A stretch of DNA of 64,000 bases from Larus michahellis (lineage: Eukaryota > Chordata > Aves > Charadriiformes > Laridae). A program made the position numbers and the translations under genes. Location: contig NC_133903.1 of NCBI RefSeq assembly GCF_964199755.1, positions 8,289,001 to 8,353,000 on the forward strand. The letters are read 5' to 3'. A model generated the notes under the pieces. It was given only the letters and a program-made list of their open reading frames with translations. It made no database searches and was not told the DNA's origin. Of this stretch, positions 1 to 12,090 are shown piece after piece (the first letter of the stretch is position 1; each line of letters opens with the position of its first letter).

Positions 1-1257
1 AAGACAACTTTTTAGGAAGTCGGTGTTTTGTGTGCAAGCTGGTATATCTCCAACATCGTCTGAAACCTTTGCCAACGTTAGATGGACCAAGCAGTACACG
101 CACGAGCTGGTTTCAGGTAGAATTCAGGCTCACGGTGTTTAGGTTTCAAGCTAATATGGGGCTTAAGACAATTTTTCTTCAAAGTAAAAAGTATTACAGT
201 GCACCAGGCTATCGGAGGGGGCAGGAGAAGAGGACCTGGAACCAGCAGCACCTTTCCCAGGACCAGGAATGCTGCTCGGTGCTGCTGCCCGCCAGAGGAA
301 GGAAAACGGATTGTGTTTTTTTCACCAAATTCCTTTGTCTTTCAGATACTATCGGTATGCTTCCCCCGCTCATGTGAGGGATGCTGCATATTTTACATTC
401 ATATTGCGAGTAAATAGAACATTTTGTGCTGCTATTTTAAGGTGAGAATTTGTGTTACTAAATCTTAATATCCTGAGGCAGGATTTCAAAACAAACCCGA
501 GTCAGCTGCTTAGAACATTTCTCCGATTTAAACTGCGGGAGAACAGAATTAAAGATTAATGCTGTGTGTAACTCAGCATCCTAGAAGAAAGAGCGCTGAA
601 ATAATACAGCGATATTTCCCTAATGAGCAGCACTCAGCAATGCAGAAACTAGATTACCATGAAGTTACTTGTAGATCGACTACTACCAAAGGTACAAGAA
701 GAAGCTGAAAGGTGCGCACAGCCCTCTTGGGGAGTGGGAGCAACTGTCTCTTTCTCACTTTTCAAAAAAAAAGGTAATACCGATTCATTGATTTATTGGC
801 CAGATCTGCAAAATCTCCTGAGTAGTGTATAGAGAGTTTGATAAAAGTATAAAACCAATAGATTTTGTGATGTCTCACCCCATGATGCAAAGAGAGACGA
901 CGACTTTCATTGCACGCCCTATTGCATGTCATGTTAGACGTAGCCTAACACCATGAGGTCTCCATGGGAGAGCACTTTGGAAAGAAGAAACTGCTGCTTC
1001 CCTCCAAGATTTGAGGGCAGGCTCTACTCTCATGTGAAAGCCTTTTATTCTCCAAGGAACACGTTTCCTGGGTCTCAGACCTGCCGGACCCCCAACCCAC
1101 CAGCTCATTGTTGGCTCATCCTCCATCAACTCGTGCCACAGAGGTTCTCACCCCCTGCTGCCTGCAGAAAGGTTTATTCACAGCTTACATTGCATCAGAT
1201 GCTCGCTGCCTTTTGGGCAGGACTATAATGAAATCAGGAGGAACGCTGTCAGCCTCT
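1..1257. other. intergenic sequence, no gene recognised
   Basis: AT-richer non-coding sequence with only short, unrelated open frames in all six frames. No splice-bounded coding block, RNA gene or clear repeat was recognised. It lies downstream of SCNN1G and to the left of the orphan CpG island, so it may be intronic to a minus-strand gene that continues out of the window. That is inference only. Confidence 0.5.
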
Positions 1258-1596
1258 GCTTAGTTACCCACGGCTGGAGGGAAGATGTATAAAAGCTGGT
1301 GAGGGACTTTTTAGAACGTTGGGTAATGGTAGGACTAGAGGGAATGGATCAAAACTAGAGATCGGTTGATTCAGATTAGACGTTAGGAAGAAGTTCTTCA
1401 CCATGAGGGTGGTGAGACACTGGAACAGGTTGCCCAGAGAAGCTGTGGCTGCCCCATCCCTGGAAGTTTTTAAGGCCAGGCTGGACGGGGCTCTGAGCGA
1501 CCTGATCTAGGGGGAGGTGTCCCTGCCCAGGGCAGGGGGTTGGAACTGGATGATCTTTAAGGTCCCTTCCAACCCTGACAATTCTATGATTCTATG
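1258..1596 (+). mobile_element. CR1 LINE, 5'-truncated 3' end
   Basis: The segment reads like the 3' end of an avian CR1 non-LTR retrotransposon. It contains the 'ttaggaagaagttcttcacc' block, the 'aacaggttgcccagagaagc' block and the 'ggtcccttccaaccc' block, and ends with two copies of the ATTCTATG tail unit at about 1581-1596. Only the last ~340 bases of the element are present, as usual for CR1 copies. No intact protein remains. Confidence 0.93.
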
Positions 1597-4500
1597 TGAA
1601 ACACACACGACGCATCTGCCCGAGCTTTCTGCTGCCGCGTGTGAACACCAACCCCTCTCGAGGCACAGCCCCAGGACAGCAGCGGCAAAATACATTTAAA
1701 TCCAGAGAGACTAGCAAAGGCAAACTAGTAAATATTTTCCGCCTTTTAAGAAATCCAATAAAAGATTTAGATTAGATTAAAATTTAAAACACACTGGGCA
1801 AAATCCGGCCCGGCTGGACCTGACTGGCCGCATGCCCTGCAGCGTCTGTTTGCTCGTCTGTTACGGCCCGCGCCGGCCAAACACGGAGCGTGGGCTCCTG
1901 CCGAGAGGCTGAGACCTGCCACGGAGGCATCCCAGTTTGTCCTACAGATCTTCGTGGGTTGCTCATCAACCTGACATTGCTGGAAGAAGTTGTTATTTCT
2001 TTTAAAACTGCTTCCCGAGGCTGAAGTTTAGCTTTTGTTCTCCCTGATGGCAATGGTGAGACTCACGCTTACAGGTTGAGGAGCGCGCACGGAGTAAAAG
2101 CTCTACTTTCATATCTGAGTAAAGTTAAAGATACTGAACAGCTAATTTTGATGCTGCTTTATCTCTGTTCACAGTTTTGCAGGAGTCATCGACACACTTG
2201 TTCTCCACCTTGAATTTATTTCCATTTAAATGAGTGCTCTTTGCAAAGCCACGGTATGCTTGCTAGCGATAGCAAGGGGAAGACGCTGTCCTTGGAAAGG
2301 AAGACCAGCTCCAAATCAGTTTTGAGCAAAGACTGGAGTGCCTTCTAGATCGCTTTATCTCTTCACATCACCAACCATACAAACACTGTGCTGAAGGGCA
2401 GCATTTTCACATTTTAAAGTCAGATTCAGGCCACATGGTGGAAAATAAGGCTAAACTAGTTTTTAGGTATGTTTTGAACGGGTTCAGAACTTTTTTCCCT
2501 CCAATGTCAAAGCTACTGGACCTGTTCTTTCCAAGCACTGCTCCATCCCATGGTCCCACGGGACACCTGCCAGTGGGAGCACAGGCAGAGGGATGGGGAC
2601 GGGGATGGGGACGGCTGGAAGGGCATCCTCAGGCAGGATGCCTGCAGCATCCCCACCCCGCCATGAAAACACACAGATCCCAAAATTCAATAAGCAGGCT
2701 AGCAAAGGTGTGCTGGCAATACAGCCAAGCAGACAGTCCCAGGTTTTGCAAGGGACATCTTAACACGGCAGCAGGGTGAAGGACTCGGGTTTACTCTTCC
2801 TTTAGGCATAAGCTGTGCTTTTAAACAGGCCGTTCAAGAAAAGAAATGTGGCATTAAGCAAAAGCTGCGCTTGACTGTAGTCGGATGACTTTTTTTCCAA
2901 TCTTTTTTCTCACTTTAAGAGTTTTCTTCTTACCTTTATTTCCAGAATGTTTCCAAATAGACTTCTTGTTTCTTTCTCGCTGCTGAAAGCCCGTTTGTGC
3001 AAGGCGCCTTGCCCGATTAGAAGCCAAAACCTCTGTTATTTGGGGGATTCCTTGCCCTGGGCACAGATGCTCAGTGCTCGGATGCTTTAGGTGTTCGGAG
3101 GGGGTTTGGTACTGGTTTTGGTGCCAGCCTGGAGCCTGTCCTGTTCTTCCCCATCAGCGGACTGTACCTGGAGCAGAGGAGTGACAAGTGAGGGACGGCA
3201 AGACTTCCAGACAACCATCACCCCTTCCCAAAACTCCCACCAGAGAAAGGGAGCGGTGGCTGCGGTGGGACAGGAGCCGGCGAGGAGATCAGGGCCGGGG
3301 ACTCACAAGGTGCTTCCCCCTTGATGGATGGACACGCAGCCCGGCTCCTGCTGGTGTGTGGCACGCAGGGCAATCTCACGGTTACAAAATCTGTCCCTGC
3401 TGCCACAGCGTGTGCTGCTCGAGGGCCCAGACACTTGGCAGCTCTCAGCTGCCGCTCACTGGTTTTATTTCTTGTTTGGCTGCTCCACTTCCAAGGCCCC
3501 GGTCAGGGAAGGGGAACACACGCCCGTTAGGCTCCCTCACTCCTCTTCCTCCTTTGCATTTTTTATTGTCGCACTGCCCTGTTTGCAGAACTGGTCTTTA
3601 ATGTGCAGATAAGAACTGACTTTGTCTCCTTTGCAGGTGGTTCCAGGGAACCGCCGCTGCTTCCCTTGCCACCTCCCTGCTGCTGTGCTTTGCCCTGGGC
3701 TGTCCCTTGTCAGCACCCTGGTGTCATCAAAAATGACTGTCAGGAGCCGACCCCGGGGACATGAGAGACCCCTGCGGTGCACAGGGTGCCACGTGCCCCT
3801 CTCCTGGCCGTACCCGCATCCCCGTGATGACCGAAGCCGTCCTAAAAGCAGCCTGCTCCTGGTTCTGATGTGGTTTGCATTGTGCTGCGAAGGAGGCGTC
3901 CCCACCTTCCCCCAGCAGCCGTGGGTCCAGCCCTGCATCATCCCAGCATCATCCCAGGTGAAACTCCTCCACCTTACGGGTGAGATCAGACTCCCACGTT
4001 ACGAAATGATTGTGTTGACTCTGTTGAACCTCCTCTGGGGTTTTCCTAGGGCAATTGCCACTTAAAGGAAATAAAGACATAAGCAAAAACTCAGCACGCT
4101 CCTGGAAGCTCCAGGGTGGTACCTTGGCTCCAAAACCACTCCAACACTACCGGGCCTGATACTGCAATTATTCAGTACTTTCTCTGCTGGGACACACAAC
4201 AGTCATTCCTCTTTGATCATCAACTGTTCATCTGCCATCTTCTCCAGAGCCTGATGAAAAGACCTCGTTTTCCTAGAGAAAACATTTATGCTATCCAGTG
4301 GTATTTTTGCAAATTAGAGGAAATGTTTTTATTATATCACCGGTTTACAGGTTGGCAGTTGAAAAAGAAAAATGGAGCAGAAACGTCTCAGCGGGCAATA
4401 AAAGCCCTTCCTGAGCCCGGGGTCACAGGGTGCCCGGCAGATGCTTTGCCTCGCCGTTGTGTGTGACGAGAGAGTGGCGGCCGCTCGCAGCCACCAGGTG

Positions 4501-5008
4501 AGACACCCACAGCCGCCCCAATTCACGCAGGCGCCTCCGTGTGTCTAATCCCAACAGGCATGCGTACAGCACTCGAAGAGTATTTACAGTCTGGAAGTTT
4601 AGACAGCATTTGCCTGACTCTCTGTACTGTATGTTAGACGCTCCATCCCTTTTTCCCCTGCCTGTGTTTCCCGTGATGTCGCTGTCTCCTAGGACGATGA
4701 CAAGCCTTACTCCTCACGTGCCAGTAAGGTCACATTTCTGAGAGTTAACTCTGCTGCTTGTGCAATGAACGACGTGAATCCTGGAACTCAGAGAGGAGCA
4801 AAACTCCTCTGCAACTCCCTCCACGCCCGCAGATCTCTTATTCTGCAATAAGGCCAGTGTCCCAGAGAGGGAGCATCCTCTGCCCTCACCCGGGAGGCAG
4901 CAGCCTGGGGTGGATGCCACCTTTCCCACAAATACTGAGTGCGCTGTGGTTTGCTTCCATACCCTTTTAGCAGGGAGATTAAAGAAAACCCTGTGCAAAC
5001 AGAGGTTA
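1597..5008. other. intergenic sequence, no gene recognised
   Basis: About 3.4 kb without a supported gene. A short imperfect 'ggatggggac' tandem repeat lies near 2590-2622. The open frames here (for example 3622-4065 on the plus strand) show no family resemblance, no paired splice signals and no recognisable domains. SCNN1B coding exons were looked for on the minus strand and not found. Confidence 0.5.
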
Positions 5009-5086
5009 AATCATAGAATCATAGAATGGTTCAGGTCGGAAGGGACCTTAAAGATCATCTAGTTCCAACCCCCCTGCCATGGGGGG
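5009..5086 (-). mobile_element. CR1 LINE, very short 3' tail fragment
   Basis: The plus strand shows the reverse complement of the CR1 3' terminus: two 'catagaat' units (the complement of ATTCTATG) followed by 'ggaagggaccttaaagatca' and 'ctagttccaacccccctgcc'. Only ~75 bases of the element are present, so this is an extremely 5'-truncated insertion oriented on the minus strand. Confidence 0.92.
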
Positions 5087-5263
5087 CCGTAAGAACGACT
5101 ACACCAGGCTGCACAGTGCGCACATCCAGAATACCTGACGGGCGCGAAAACCCGCGCCGATGTTGGAAAAGCAGGCAGAGATCGGGTGACTCCCCGGCTG
5201 TACCGGTGCAGGGGGACACCGCGACCGAACTGAAGTTTTACATTCCAATTCCCCCCCACCCCG

Positions 5264-5303
5264 AAAAAAAAAAAAAAAAAACAAACCAAAAAACCAAACC
5301 AAC
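5264..5303. repeat. A-rich low-complexity tract
   Basis: A run of about 18 A residues is followed by an A-rich 'caaaccaaaa' stretch. It lies between the short CR1 tail and the CpG island. It could be the remnant tail of a retrotransposed sequence, but no body is recognisable next to it. Confidence 0.7.
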
Positions 5304-5429
5304 AAAGGACTCCCCTTATTTTTCTCTCTCTATAAAAGTAGCTTAAAAGCGCATCCCCCACTGCAAGATGCAGGGGGGGAAAAACAGGATTAACGTTTAA
5401 ATGCTGACATTTTATCTAACCCAAGCAGA

Positions 5430-5680
5430 TCCTGCCCCACCGAGCCGGTCCCTTCGCCCGCGGGCATCCCTCCGGCGGCCGCTCGGGGCCGAAGGGACCG
5501 GCCATCCCCGACCCCTCTCCCTCTCCCCGGGTTCCCCCCCCCGGTCCCTCCGTACCTGCCGCCCGCGCCGCTCCGGCAGCGCTCCCCGCTGAGAGCGGGA
5601 CCGGCCCCACCGCCTCCCCCCGCCCCAGTCCCGCCCCATCCCGCCCCTTGTCATTGCACGACGGTGCATCCAAACCCTCC
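5430..5680 (-). promoter_or_regulatory. orphan CpG island with probable minus-strand promoter
   Basis: This ~250-base block is dense in CpG and very GC-rich, in contrast to its flanks. Read on the minus strand it contains three closely spaced GC boxes (GGGGCGGG-type, about 5613-5646). Then comes a GC-rich stretch ending in a good splice donor, GGCAG|gtacgg, with the exon's last base at 5556. This arrangement is what one expects of a TATA-less promoter with a short non-coding first exon. In mammals the gene downstream of SCNN1G on the same strand is SCNN1B, whose first exon is non-coding, so this is a plausible SCNN1B promoter. No SCNN1B coding sequence is visible in the window, and the assignment is inference. 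Confidence 0.5.
5556..5605 (-). other. candidate non-coding first exon (possibly SCNN1B)
   Basis: On the minus strand a GC-rich stretch immediately downstream of three GC boxes ends with CAG|gtacgg, a strong donor. The start is a guess because no TATA box or initiator fixes the transcription start. There is no ATG that opens a useful frame, consistent with a 5' UTR exon. The next exon would have to lie to the left, probably beyond base 1. Confidence 0.3.
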
Positions 5681-5686
5681 CTTCCC

Positions 5687-7811
5687 TTCTTCCTTTCAGC
5701 TGGAGTCGCTCCCAGAGGAGTCGTGGCTCCTCCAGGCTTCGTTGAAACCTTGCTTTAAGTTTGTTTGGTTTGGTTTGTTTTGTTTTTTCCCCAGCAATTT
5801 TAATTTTCTCCTAACGCCTCTCCAAGGAATTGCAGCCGCTTCTGCTGCTTCTATCCCGGTCCTACAAAAACCACGGGATCTTTGACCAGCGTGGGGTCAG
5901 AAGCACAAATCTCCCCGTAACGCCGCCCGCTCCCACTTCACAAGAGGCTGAGGAAGTTGTGCCTCCATCCCACTGCTGAGAGATGAGCACCTCTTGTTGT
6001 TTTTTTTTTTTCCCCCAAAAAGAAGGAAAAGTCCTATTAGAGTGGCAGACGTGGGGGAAGGAGCACTTGGGTCGTAGCTGGGATGCGGCCAGTCGCTTGG
6101 AAGGTGCAGGGACAATTTCGCAGCAGGACCAGGTCTTGTGGCCACTGCCCTGACCCCTGCACTGCGGCAACTTAACGTGGGGTTCTCAGTCTGGTTTGAG
6201 ATGTCCCAGGCACCAGGACATCACCTCGCTGCTTTGGCTTCCCTCGAGCCAGCCATCACCCAACATTTCCTGGCCCAAATCGTGAGACATGACAGGCCTT
6301 TGACACAGATTAAATAACTGCAGGTGAACCACACTAGTATTTTGAAACAGTCTTATAATCCTTTTTTTTAAAGACCTTATAACATTTTTTTAGAAGATTT
6401 TTTTTTTTTTCCCCTAAAAAAAGGCTCCCTGGGCAGCTGTGTTTACTATCAAGACAGCTGCTGGGCATGCTTTTCTGGCAGTGTTTTGTACACTGTGCAT
6501 CTTTCAAGTACGAACTACGGAAGATGTTGATGCTTAAACAGAAGGGGCAGAACTCTGCCTCGGTGGCAGCAGCGGCAGGCTGTGCCTGAAAGGTGACGAT
6601 CTCTTCCCAGGAAAAATGAGTTCTGCTTCCAGAAAATGACAAGGGAATTAAAAGACCGAGCAGCTCTTCTATTTGCTTCTGAGCGTGGAACACGAGCGGC
6701 TCGGATGGGGCTGGGTGCCCTCATGAGCACCCTCGTAGCCCGGTTGTCTGTGATTTTCACGGTGGTTAGCATGTGCTTTTGCATTTTATGACTTAATCTC
6801 AGTCTTACGTGTCTTGCACGCTGATTCCTAGCGATCTCATAATTATCCCTCGGGGGGGCTGGAGAGGCACACACCCCCACCATTTATTTTCTATATTTTC
6901 CTGCACTGGGGCCAGCCCACCGCATGCCGCGAGGTGGGATCCCTGAACCCAACGCTACTGTACAAACACGATTTAGAGGTAAAACCTTGAGCATCTTGAG
7001 TGACTGTGGGAGACTTTAACTCCTCACCACAGAACAGTAAACATGTATAAACCTCCTCGGAACTATAAATCACCACAGAGCAGCAAAGCATTGTAAAAGG
7101 TAACGATGGCCTCTTGCTAGGAAAAGTAATCACAGGTTCTTGTTCAATCAGGACTTGGTCAGACTTTCCCAAATGTCCCCGTGTTTCGTCGTTTGGGAAC
7201 AATTTTAAAATTTTTAAATTGCACGAGTGTACCTCCTACCATTATTGTCAGAAGTGGAATGCGGGGTTGTGTTTAAACAGTATTTCCAAGTGAAGCTAGA
7301 ACGAACAGGTTGGATGGCGAGTACCAGGACTTACCCGGTTTCTAACCTCCGTCCTGTCAAAATAATTGCCCTTCTATTGCTACTTATTTCCCTGGAGAAC
7401 AATGTCTGTTACCAGCACTGGCAGCTCTGACACTGAAAATAGAGCAGGCTGCATTTGTTCGGAGGTTGGAAACATCAGCTGGGAAGCCGGTGAAGCCAAA
7501 CGACCTTGAATTTTGCTTGTCTTTGGGTTGTCTCTCTCACTTGCTTCGTGAGAAAGTTTATTTCGTAAGCAAAAACCTCCTGCTAAAAATACAGCTGAAA
7601 AACACCGTGGAAAGCTCTTCTGCACCCTGGGCATTGTGTTCCGAGCCGGGGTGTTGTGCTGGCGTGAGGCACCACTGACAGCAGCTAAATACAGCTGAGA
7701 AACTGGATACACGGGGCAAATCAGCCCAGAAAATAGCACCATTGGTTTCACCTATAGTGTTTTGAAAATATCAACCAGTCCTAAATTAATTTGGTAAAAT
7801 GAAAATATTTT
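5687..7811. other. intergenic sequence, no gene recognised
   Basis: About 2.1 kb with T-rich low-complexity tracts near 5770-5790, 6000-6015 and 6360-6415. No coding block with splice signals and no RNA gene was recognised. Confidence 0.5.
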
Positions 7812-8252
7812 AACAGGGCTACCAAGACGACCAGGGGACTGGAGCACCTCTCTTAGGAAGAAAGGCTGAGGGATTTGGGTCTTTTTAGTCTGGAAAAAAG
7901 ACGGCTGAGGGGGGATCTCATCAATGCTTACAAATACTTAAAGGGTGGGTGTCAGGAGGATGGGGCCAGGCTCTTTTCAGTGGTGCCCGGGGACAGGACA
8001 AGAGGTAACGGGCACAAACTTGACCATAGGAAGTTCCACCTAAACGTGAGGAGGAACTTCTTTACCCTGAGGGTGGCAGAGCCCTGGCACAGGCTGCCCA
8101 GAGAGGTGGTGGAGTCTCCGTCTCTGGAGACATTCCAAACCCGCCTGGACGCGTTCCTGTGCCACCTGCTCTGGGTGACCCTGCTCTGGCAGGGGTTGGA
8201 CTAGATGATCTCCAGAGGTCCCTTCCAACCCCTGCCATGCTGTGATTCTGTA
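7812..8252 (+). mobile_element. CR1 LINE 3' portion with residual ORF2 C-terminus
   Basis: A ~440-base CR1 fragment. An open frame from 7875 to about 8204 encodes the C-terminal tail typical of CR1 ORF2 (reverse transcriptase polyprotein). Recognisable patches are [19 protein letters not shown] and [12 protein letters not shown]. It is followed by the conserved 'ggtcccttccaacccct' segment and a degenerate tail ending in GTGATTCTG near 8252. The element lacks the endonuclease and polymerase domains, so it cannot move by itself. Confidence 0.93.
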
Positions 8253-10690
8253 ATGGTACCTGGAGTGGATACAAAGAAGACTGAAAAGGTTTTTTGGCTG
8301 TTTTTTAGGCCTGTATGTAAAGATGAAGATGAGCGGAGGTGCTTGTGCCAGAGCCCAACGTGGAGACCCAAGGACAGTTCTGAGGGGAGGAAATTGGCCC
8401 AAAATTACAACCTGTTTGCAGGACTGAGTTCAGGTCACTGGAAAAAAAACATATGACTCACTCATATCAGGTTGTGTGTGAATCTGCATTGCTTTTGGCC
8501 CAATTATGCCCTTCGGCACAGTGGCGGTGGGGAGTGAGGTCCCGGCGCGGGGTCACAGCCTGGCACAGCTGTGGTGGTGGTGGCCGTCAGACCTGAGGTC
8601 GCTCCTCAGTGCTCAGGGATTTAATGAAGATTTGAAAAAGCTCTTTGGGCTCCAGAAACAGGAGTGGAGCCGTGGCTTTGCTGTCCCGCATTGCCTGCCC
8701 GGCCTCTGCAGGAGTCCCCTCCCAGGTGGCCCCTGTCCCAGCCCGGGTGCCAGGACGGCGTGGCCAGTCACCCTACCCATGGCTGACGATAGGCACTGCC
8801 AACGCACACTCACCCGCTAATTAGATTGCCATTTAGCAGGAGGTGCAAGATGTACGTGCTAAATATTAGTCATGTCTGCAGCCTGGCTTCCAGTCGGACG
8901 GCTCTGGGGTTTGCCGGCAGCCCTGCTGCCAGGGAAAAGCGCCCTGGTCCCCGTGGCCATCGCCCACCCTGGCTTGGTGGCCAGTGCTGCATCCCCGGCA
9001 GCGGGGAGGCTGCTCCTGCTCCATCACCCCACTCCCACGCAGGGTGCAAACAGGTTCATTCAGCACTTTAATTGCTGGGTTTATCAGGTGCACTTTCAGA
9101 GACACGCTGTCACTAAACAAAACAGAGTAATTTAGTTGTGACCAGTAAAATCACAGTCAAATGATAGCGAGCATCTCACCAGCCAACCTACACCGGTAAC
9201 CGCTGCATATAAAACCTTTTTAACTGACCTCTGTTTGCGTTACAAAGATCAGGCAGTAAAACGGAGACTGGTTTTGTTTTACAAGCAGCAGAAGAGGGGA
9301 GGGAAGCGGCCACCCCCCGGCCCGGCTCCCACACGCCTGGCACAGCACAGTCAGCCGGTGGCCACGGCACGGCTACTGGGAGCGTGGCTTGGTCCGTGCT
9401 GGGGGATGATGCCACTGGGGTGGGGGTACGACTGCTCCGTGCGATTCTGCGAGCCGTGCTGTGGGCTCTGGAACGGGAGGGATGGGGCAAAGCCCAGCTC
9501 AGCACAGCTCCCTTCAGCCTGAGCATTAGTGACACTGATCATCGCGTCCCGACTCGTCCCGCCGAGGCTGGGCTCCTCTGAGACGGTGAAACCAAGCGGG
9601 CTCTCAGGCGTCAGCTCGTCATCGGTGGGGCTTCCCCAGGCCCGCTCCGTAACTAATTGGTGTGACGGGGAATTAGTTGCACTCATTTGCCTTTTACGCC
9701 GTAGACAATTACTGGAAAAAACAACCAGCCTGCCACTACTCCAGCATCTAAAGACGCGGTAGATGTGGGTGGTCTCAAGCCCTGGGGGTGCCACACTGTC
9801 CCAGTACAGGCCAGCGAGTGCCAGCGCGGCGCCGGCGGGGACGGAACACCATAAAGATCCCCATGGGCCAGTGCTTTATGGTCCTCTCCCATGTCCTATG
9901 GTCCTGTGTTCTGGGGGAAATGTGAAATATTTTGTGACCAATGACTTTTTATAACAAGAATAAGAGCAGGGATGATTACCTTTGGTGATTATCCAGGGGA
10001 ACAGGTTGTACCTTTCAGGATTCGTTATGTAAACTTGGGTGAGAAGGTCTTAAAACACAAGGGAGGAAGGTGCTGCAGCAAGAGGCGTTGTGAAAACAGT
10101 GTGATTCACCGTGGCTCTGGCCGGCACCTGCATTCAGCCACGCTTCGCGCTGATCGCATCTTCCCTGGGACTGCGGCACGTTCTAAATTGCGGGTGAATG
10201 AGTCGAGTGAACACACACGTTTTTCCACCTCTAGAAACAGATTCGGACAAAGTAGAAGGCGGAAGGTGACAGAAGCCACCCCGTATCAGTGTGGTGGATG
10301 GGGCTGGGCTTGTTCAGCTGCCTGGAGGTTCGCTCTCAGGCGGGCAGGAGGCGGGCAGGTCGGGGATGACACTGGTTCGTGTCACTTGACCTGACAGGGG
10401 CTTTGCTGGCGAGTGTCCCCTCCTGTGCTTCATGTCCCGCTGCTTTTGGGAACGCCGCCTGATGGCAAGGCTGCCAGGGCGAAAATTCCAACTGCAGTGG
10501 CTCAGGGCATGGCACCCAGGGGGATGTGGCACCCACCCAGCTCCTTCGGGAAGGGAAACTGAGGCAGAAGCATAAGACTGGGAGAGCCGAGACGGTGCAG
10601 GAGTGTTACAGGAAAGTGCCAAAGCACAGGTGATGATACCAGAGAGGACAAAACCCAGGAACATGCTGTCCGCGGCCCCGAGGGTGGGTG
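8253..10690. other. intergenic sequence, no gene recognised
   Basis: GC-moderate non-coding sequence. A short GTG repeat lies near 8570. Several open frames of 60-150 codons occur on both strands, as expected from base composition, but none shows a known domain or splice-bounded conservation. Confidence 0.5.
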
Positions 10691-12090
10691 CGTTTCCCTG
10701 TTTATACCTTGGGCTGTGTTGCAACCGGGCCGGGGAGCAGCGCGGCTGCCGGCTCAGCGCCCCAAGCCTGGGCTGCTCTCGCCCAGGCCGAAGGGAAGAG
10801 CCCCGGTGCAGCACGGCCGGCTGCTGTGGGAACCCGCTGCACGGCATTCCGCCCTGCGCCGCAGGGATGGCTGGCACAGCTCCTGCCCTCTGCCACCACC
10901 ACCACAACCATCCCCACCACCACTGCCCCCATCTCTGCCGCCACCGCCACCTTCACCGCCACCACCGCCACCCCAGGGCAAGGCTGTCCTGAGCCCCCAC
11001 TGCTCAGGAGAGAGAGGAGTGGGATGAGTCGGATGGCTCCTCATGTGCTTTGGAGTAGGATGAGCAGATGAGTGGGATGAAAGGGATGTGGGAGAAAAGC
11101 CTTTGGTTTGGGGACAGACAGAGAAAGAGATTTCATAAAAAACCCAAGGGATTGGGGTGCTGTTGTTGCCAGAAAGTGCCAGTCACAAGAGAAAAGCGCT
11201 TTGGGAGCGATGCGGTTGGATAATTGTGCTGTTGCTTCAGCCCTGTGTTGAGGGCTGCAGCCCTGTGCTCATTTTGGGAGCAATGGTGTGGCCGGCAAGC
11301 GCAGCCCGAAGGCCGGCAGCCCCCACCCAGCGAGTGGCTGAGCAGAGCCCGGTGTGTGCCCGGGGCTCGCGGGGCCGGCCGGGCCGGGCTGGCAAGCGCG
11401 TTGGTTGGCGTGCGGGCAGAGCTGGGCGGGCGCGCGTGGGCGTCTGGCAGAGGAGACGGCTGTTGCCGTTGCTGCCCTGGGGAGCAACGCGGCATCGAGC
11501 CGCCAGAGATGTTGGGAGCGGTGGAGAGCCAGGACCAGAGCTGCCCCACGGCCGGAGCTCCCGACTCCAGGCTCCCGGCTCCAGGCTCCCCCTGCACAGG
11601 AGGGAAGTCCGATTTCTCAATGGGATTCTCCTCCTTCATCCCGGGTCACACTCAGCCCCGACTCTCACTCTTCCCGGGGTTCGTCAGCCGTGACCAGCGC
11701 CGCCTGCCCAGCCCCGCTGACGGCGTTACCCGCCGGTGCTGGCAGAAGCGAGGGGAATCTGCGATGAGTCCACACCTCCCGGTCCGTCCTGTTCGCAGGG
11801 AGATGCCGGCGTTGGGATTAGTGCCGGCGCCATGTCACGGCATGCCACTGCAGAGGGCAGCTGCTGCAATCACGGATCACCCTCTGACTCACGCTTGCCT
11901 GAAACTGCTCCGGTGCTGCCACAGCTCGGGCCTGTGCTCGGGATGCTCTGGCTGTCGGCAGCTCTCCCAGCTGCTGGAAAACGCTTCCGCAAAGCGCCGA
12001 GCACAGACCGGGCAGGCGGGGATGGCTCAGCCGTGGTGTCTGGCAGTGGGGAATAGCTCCAGGGCCACATGGTGCTCACTGTCCTAGTGT
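10691..12090. other. GC- and CpG-rich block of unknown function
   Basis: This stretch has markedly higher GC and CpG than its surroundings, especially at 11330-11560, where runs of GGCCGG, GCGCG and GGGCGG occur. Long overlapping open frames are present in several frames (up to 287 codons at 11224-12087), but none looks like a known protein. They are best explained by the lack of AT-rich stop codons. The block could be a CpG island of an unannotated transcript or a distal regulatory element for the ENaC genes. The sequence does not decide between these. Confidence 0.4.
10892..10974. repeat. imperfect CCACCN trinucleotide-type repeat
   Basis: About 80 bases of imperfect CCA/CCG triplets (ccaccaccaccacaacc, later ccgccaccgccacc). 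The strand asymmetry is strong: almost pure C/A on the plus strand and G/T on the minus strand. It has no coding role that can be supported. Confidence 0.85.

Noticed and set aside
1..5500. Search for SCNN1B coding exons on the minus strand
   Set aside because: None of the expected conserved blocks (the WYC-NTNTHG gating block or the pore) was found, so SCNN1B coding sequence is presumed to lie outside the window.
11224..12087. 287-codon open frame on the plus strand, with other long overlapping frames on both strands
   Set aside because: No known domain, no splice-bounded structure and Cys/Arg/Ala-rich composition. Several frames are open at once in GC-rich DNA, which points to chance.
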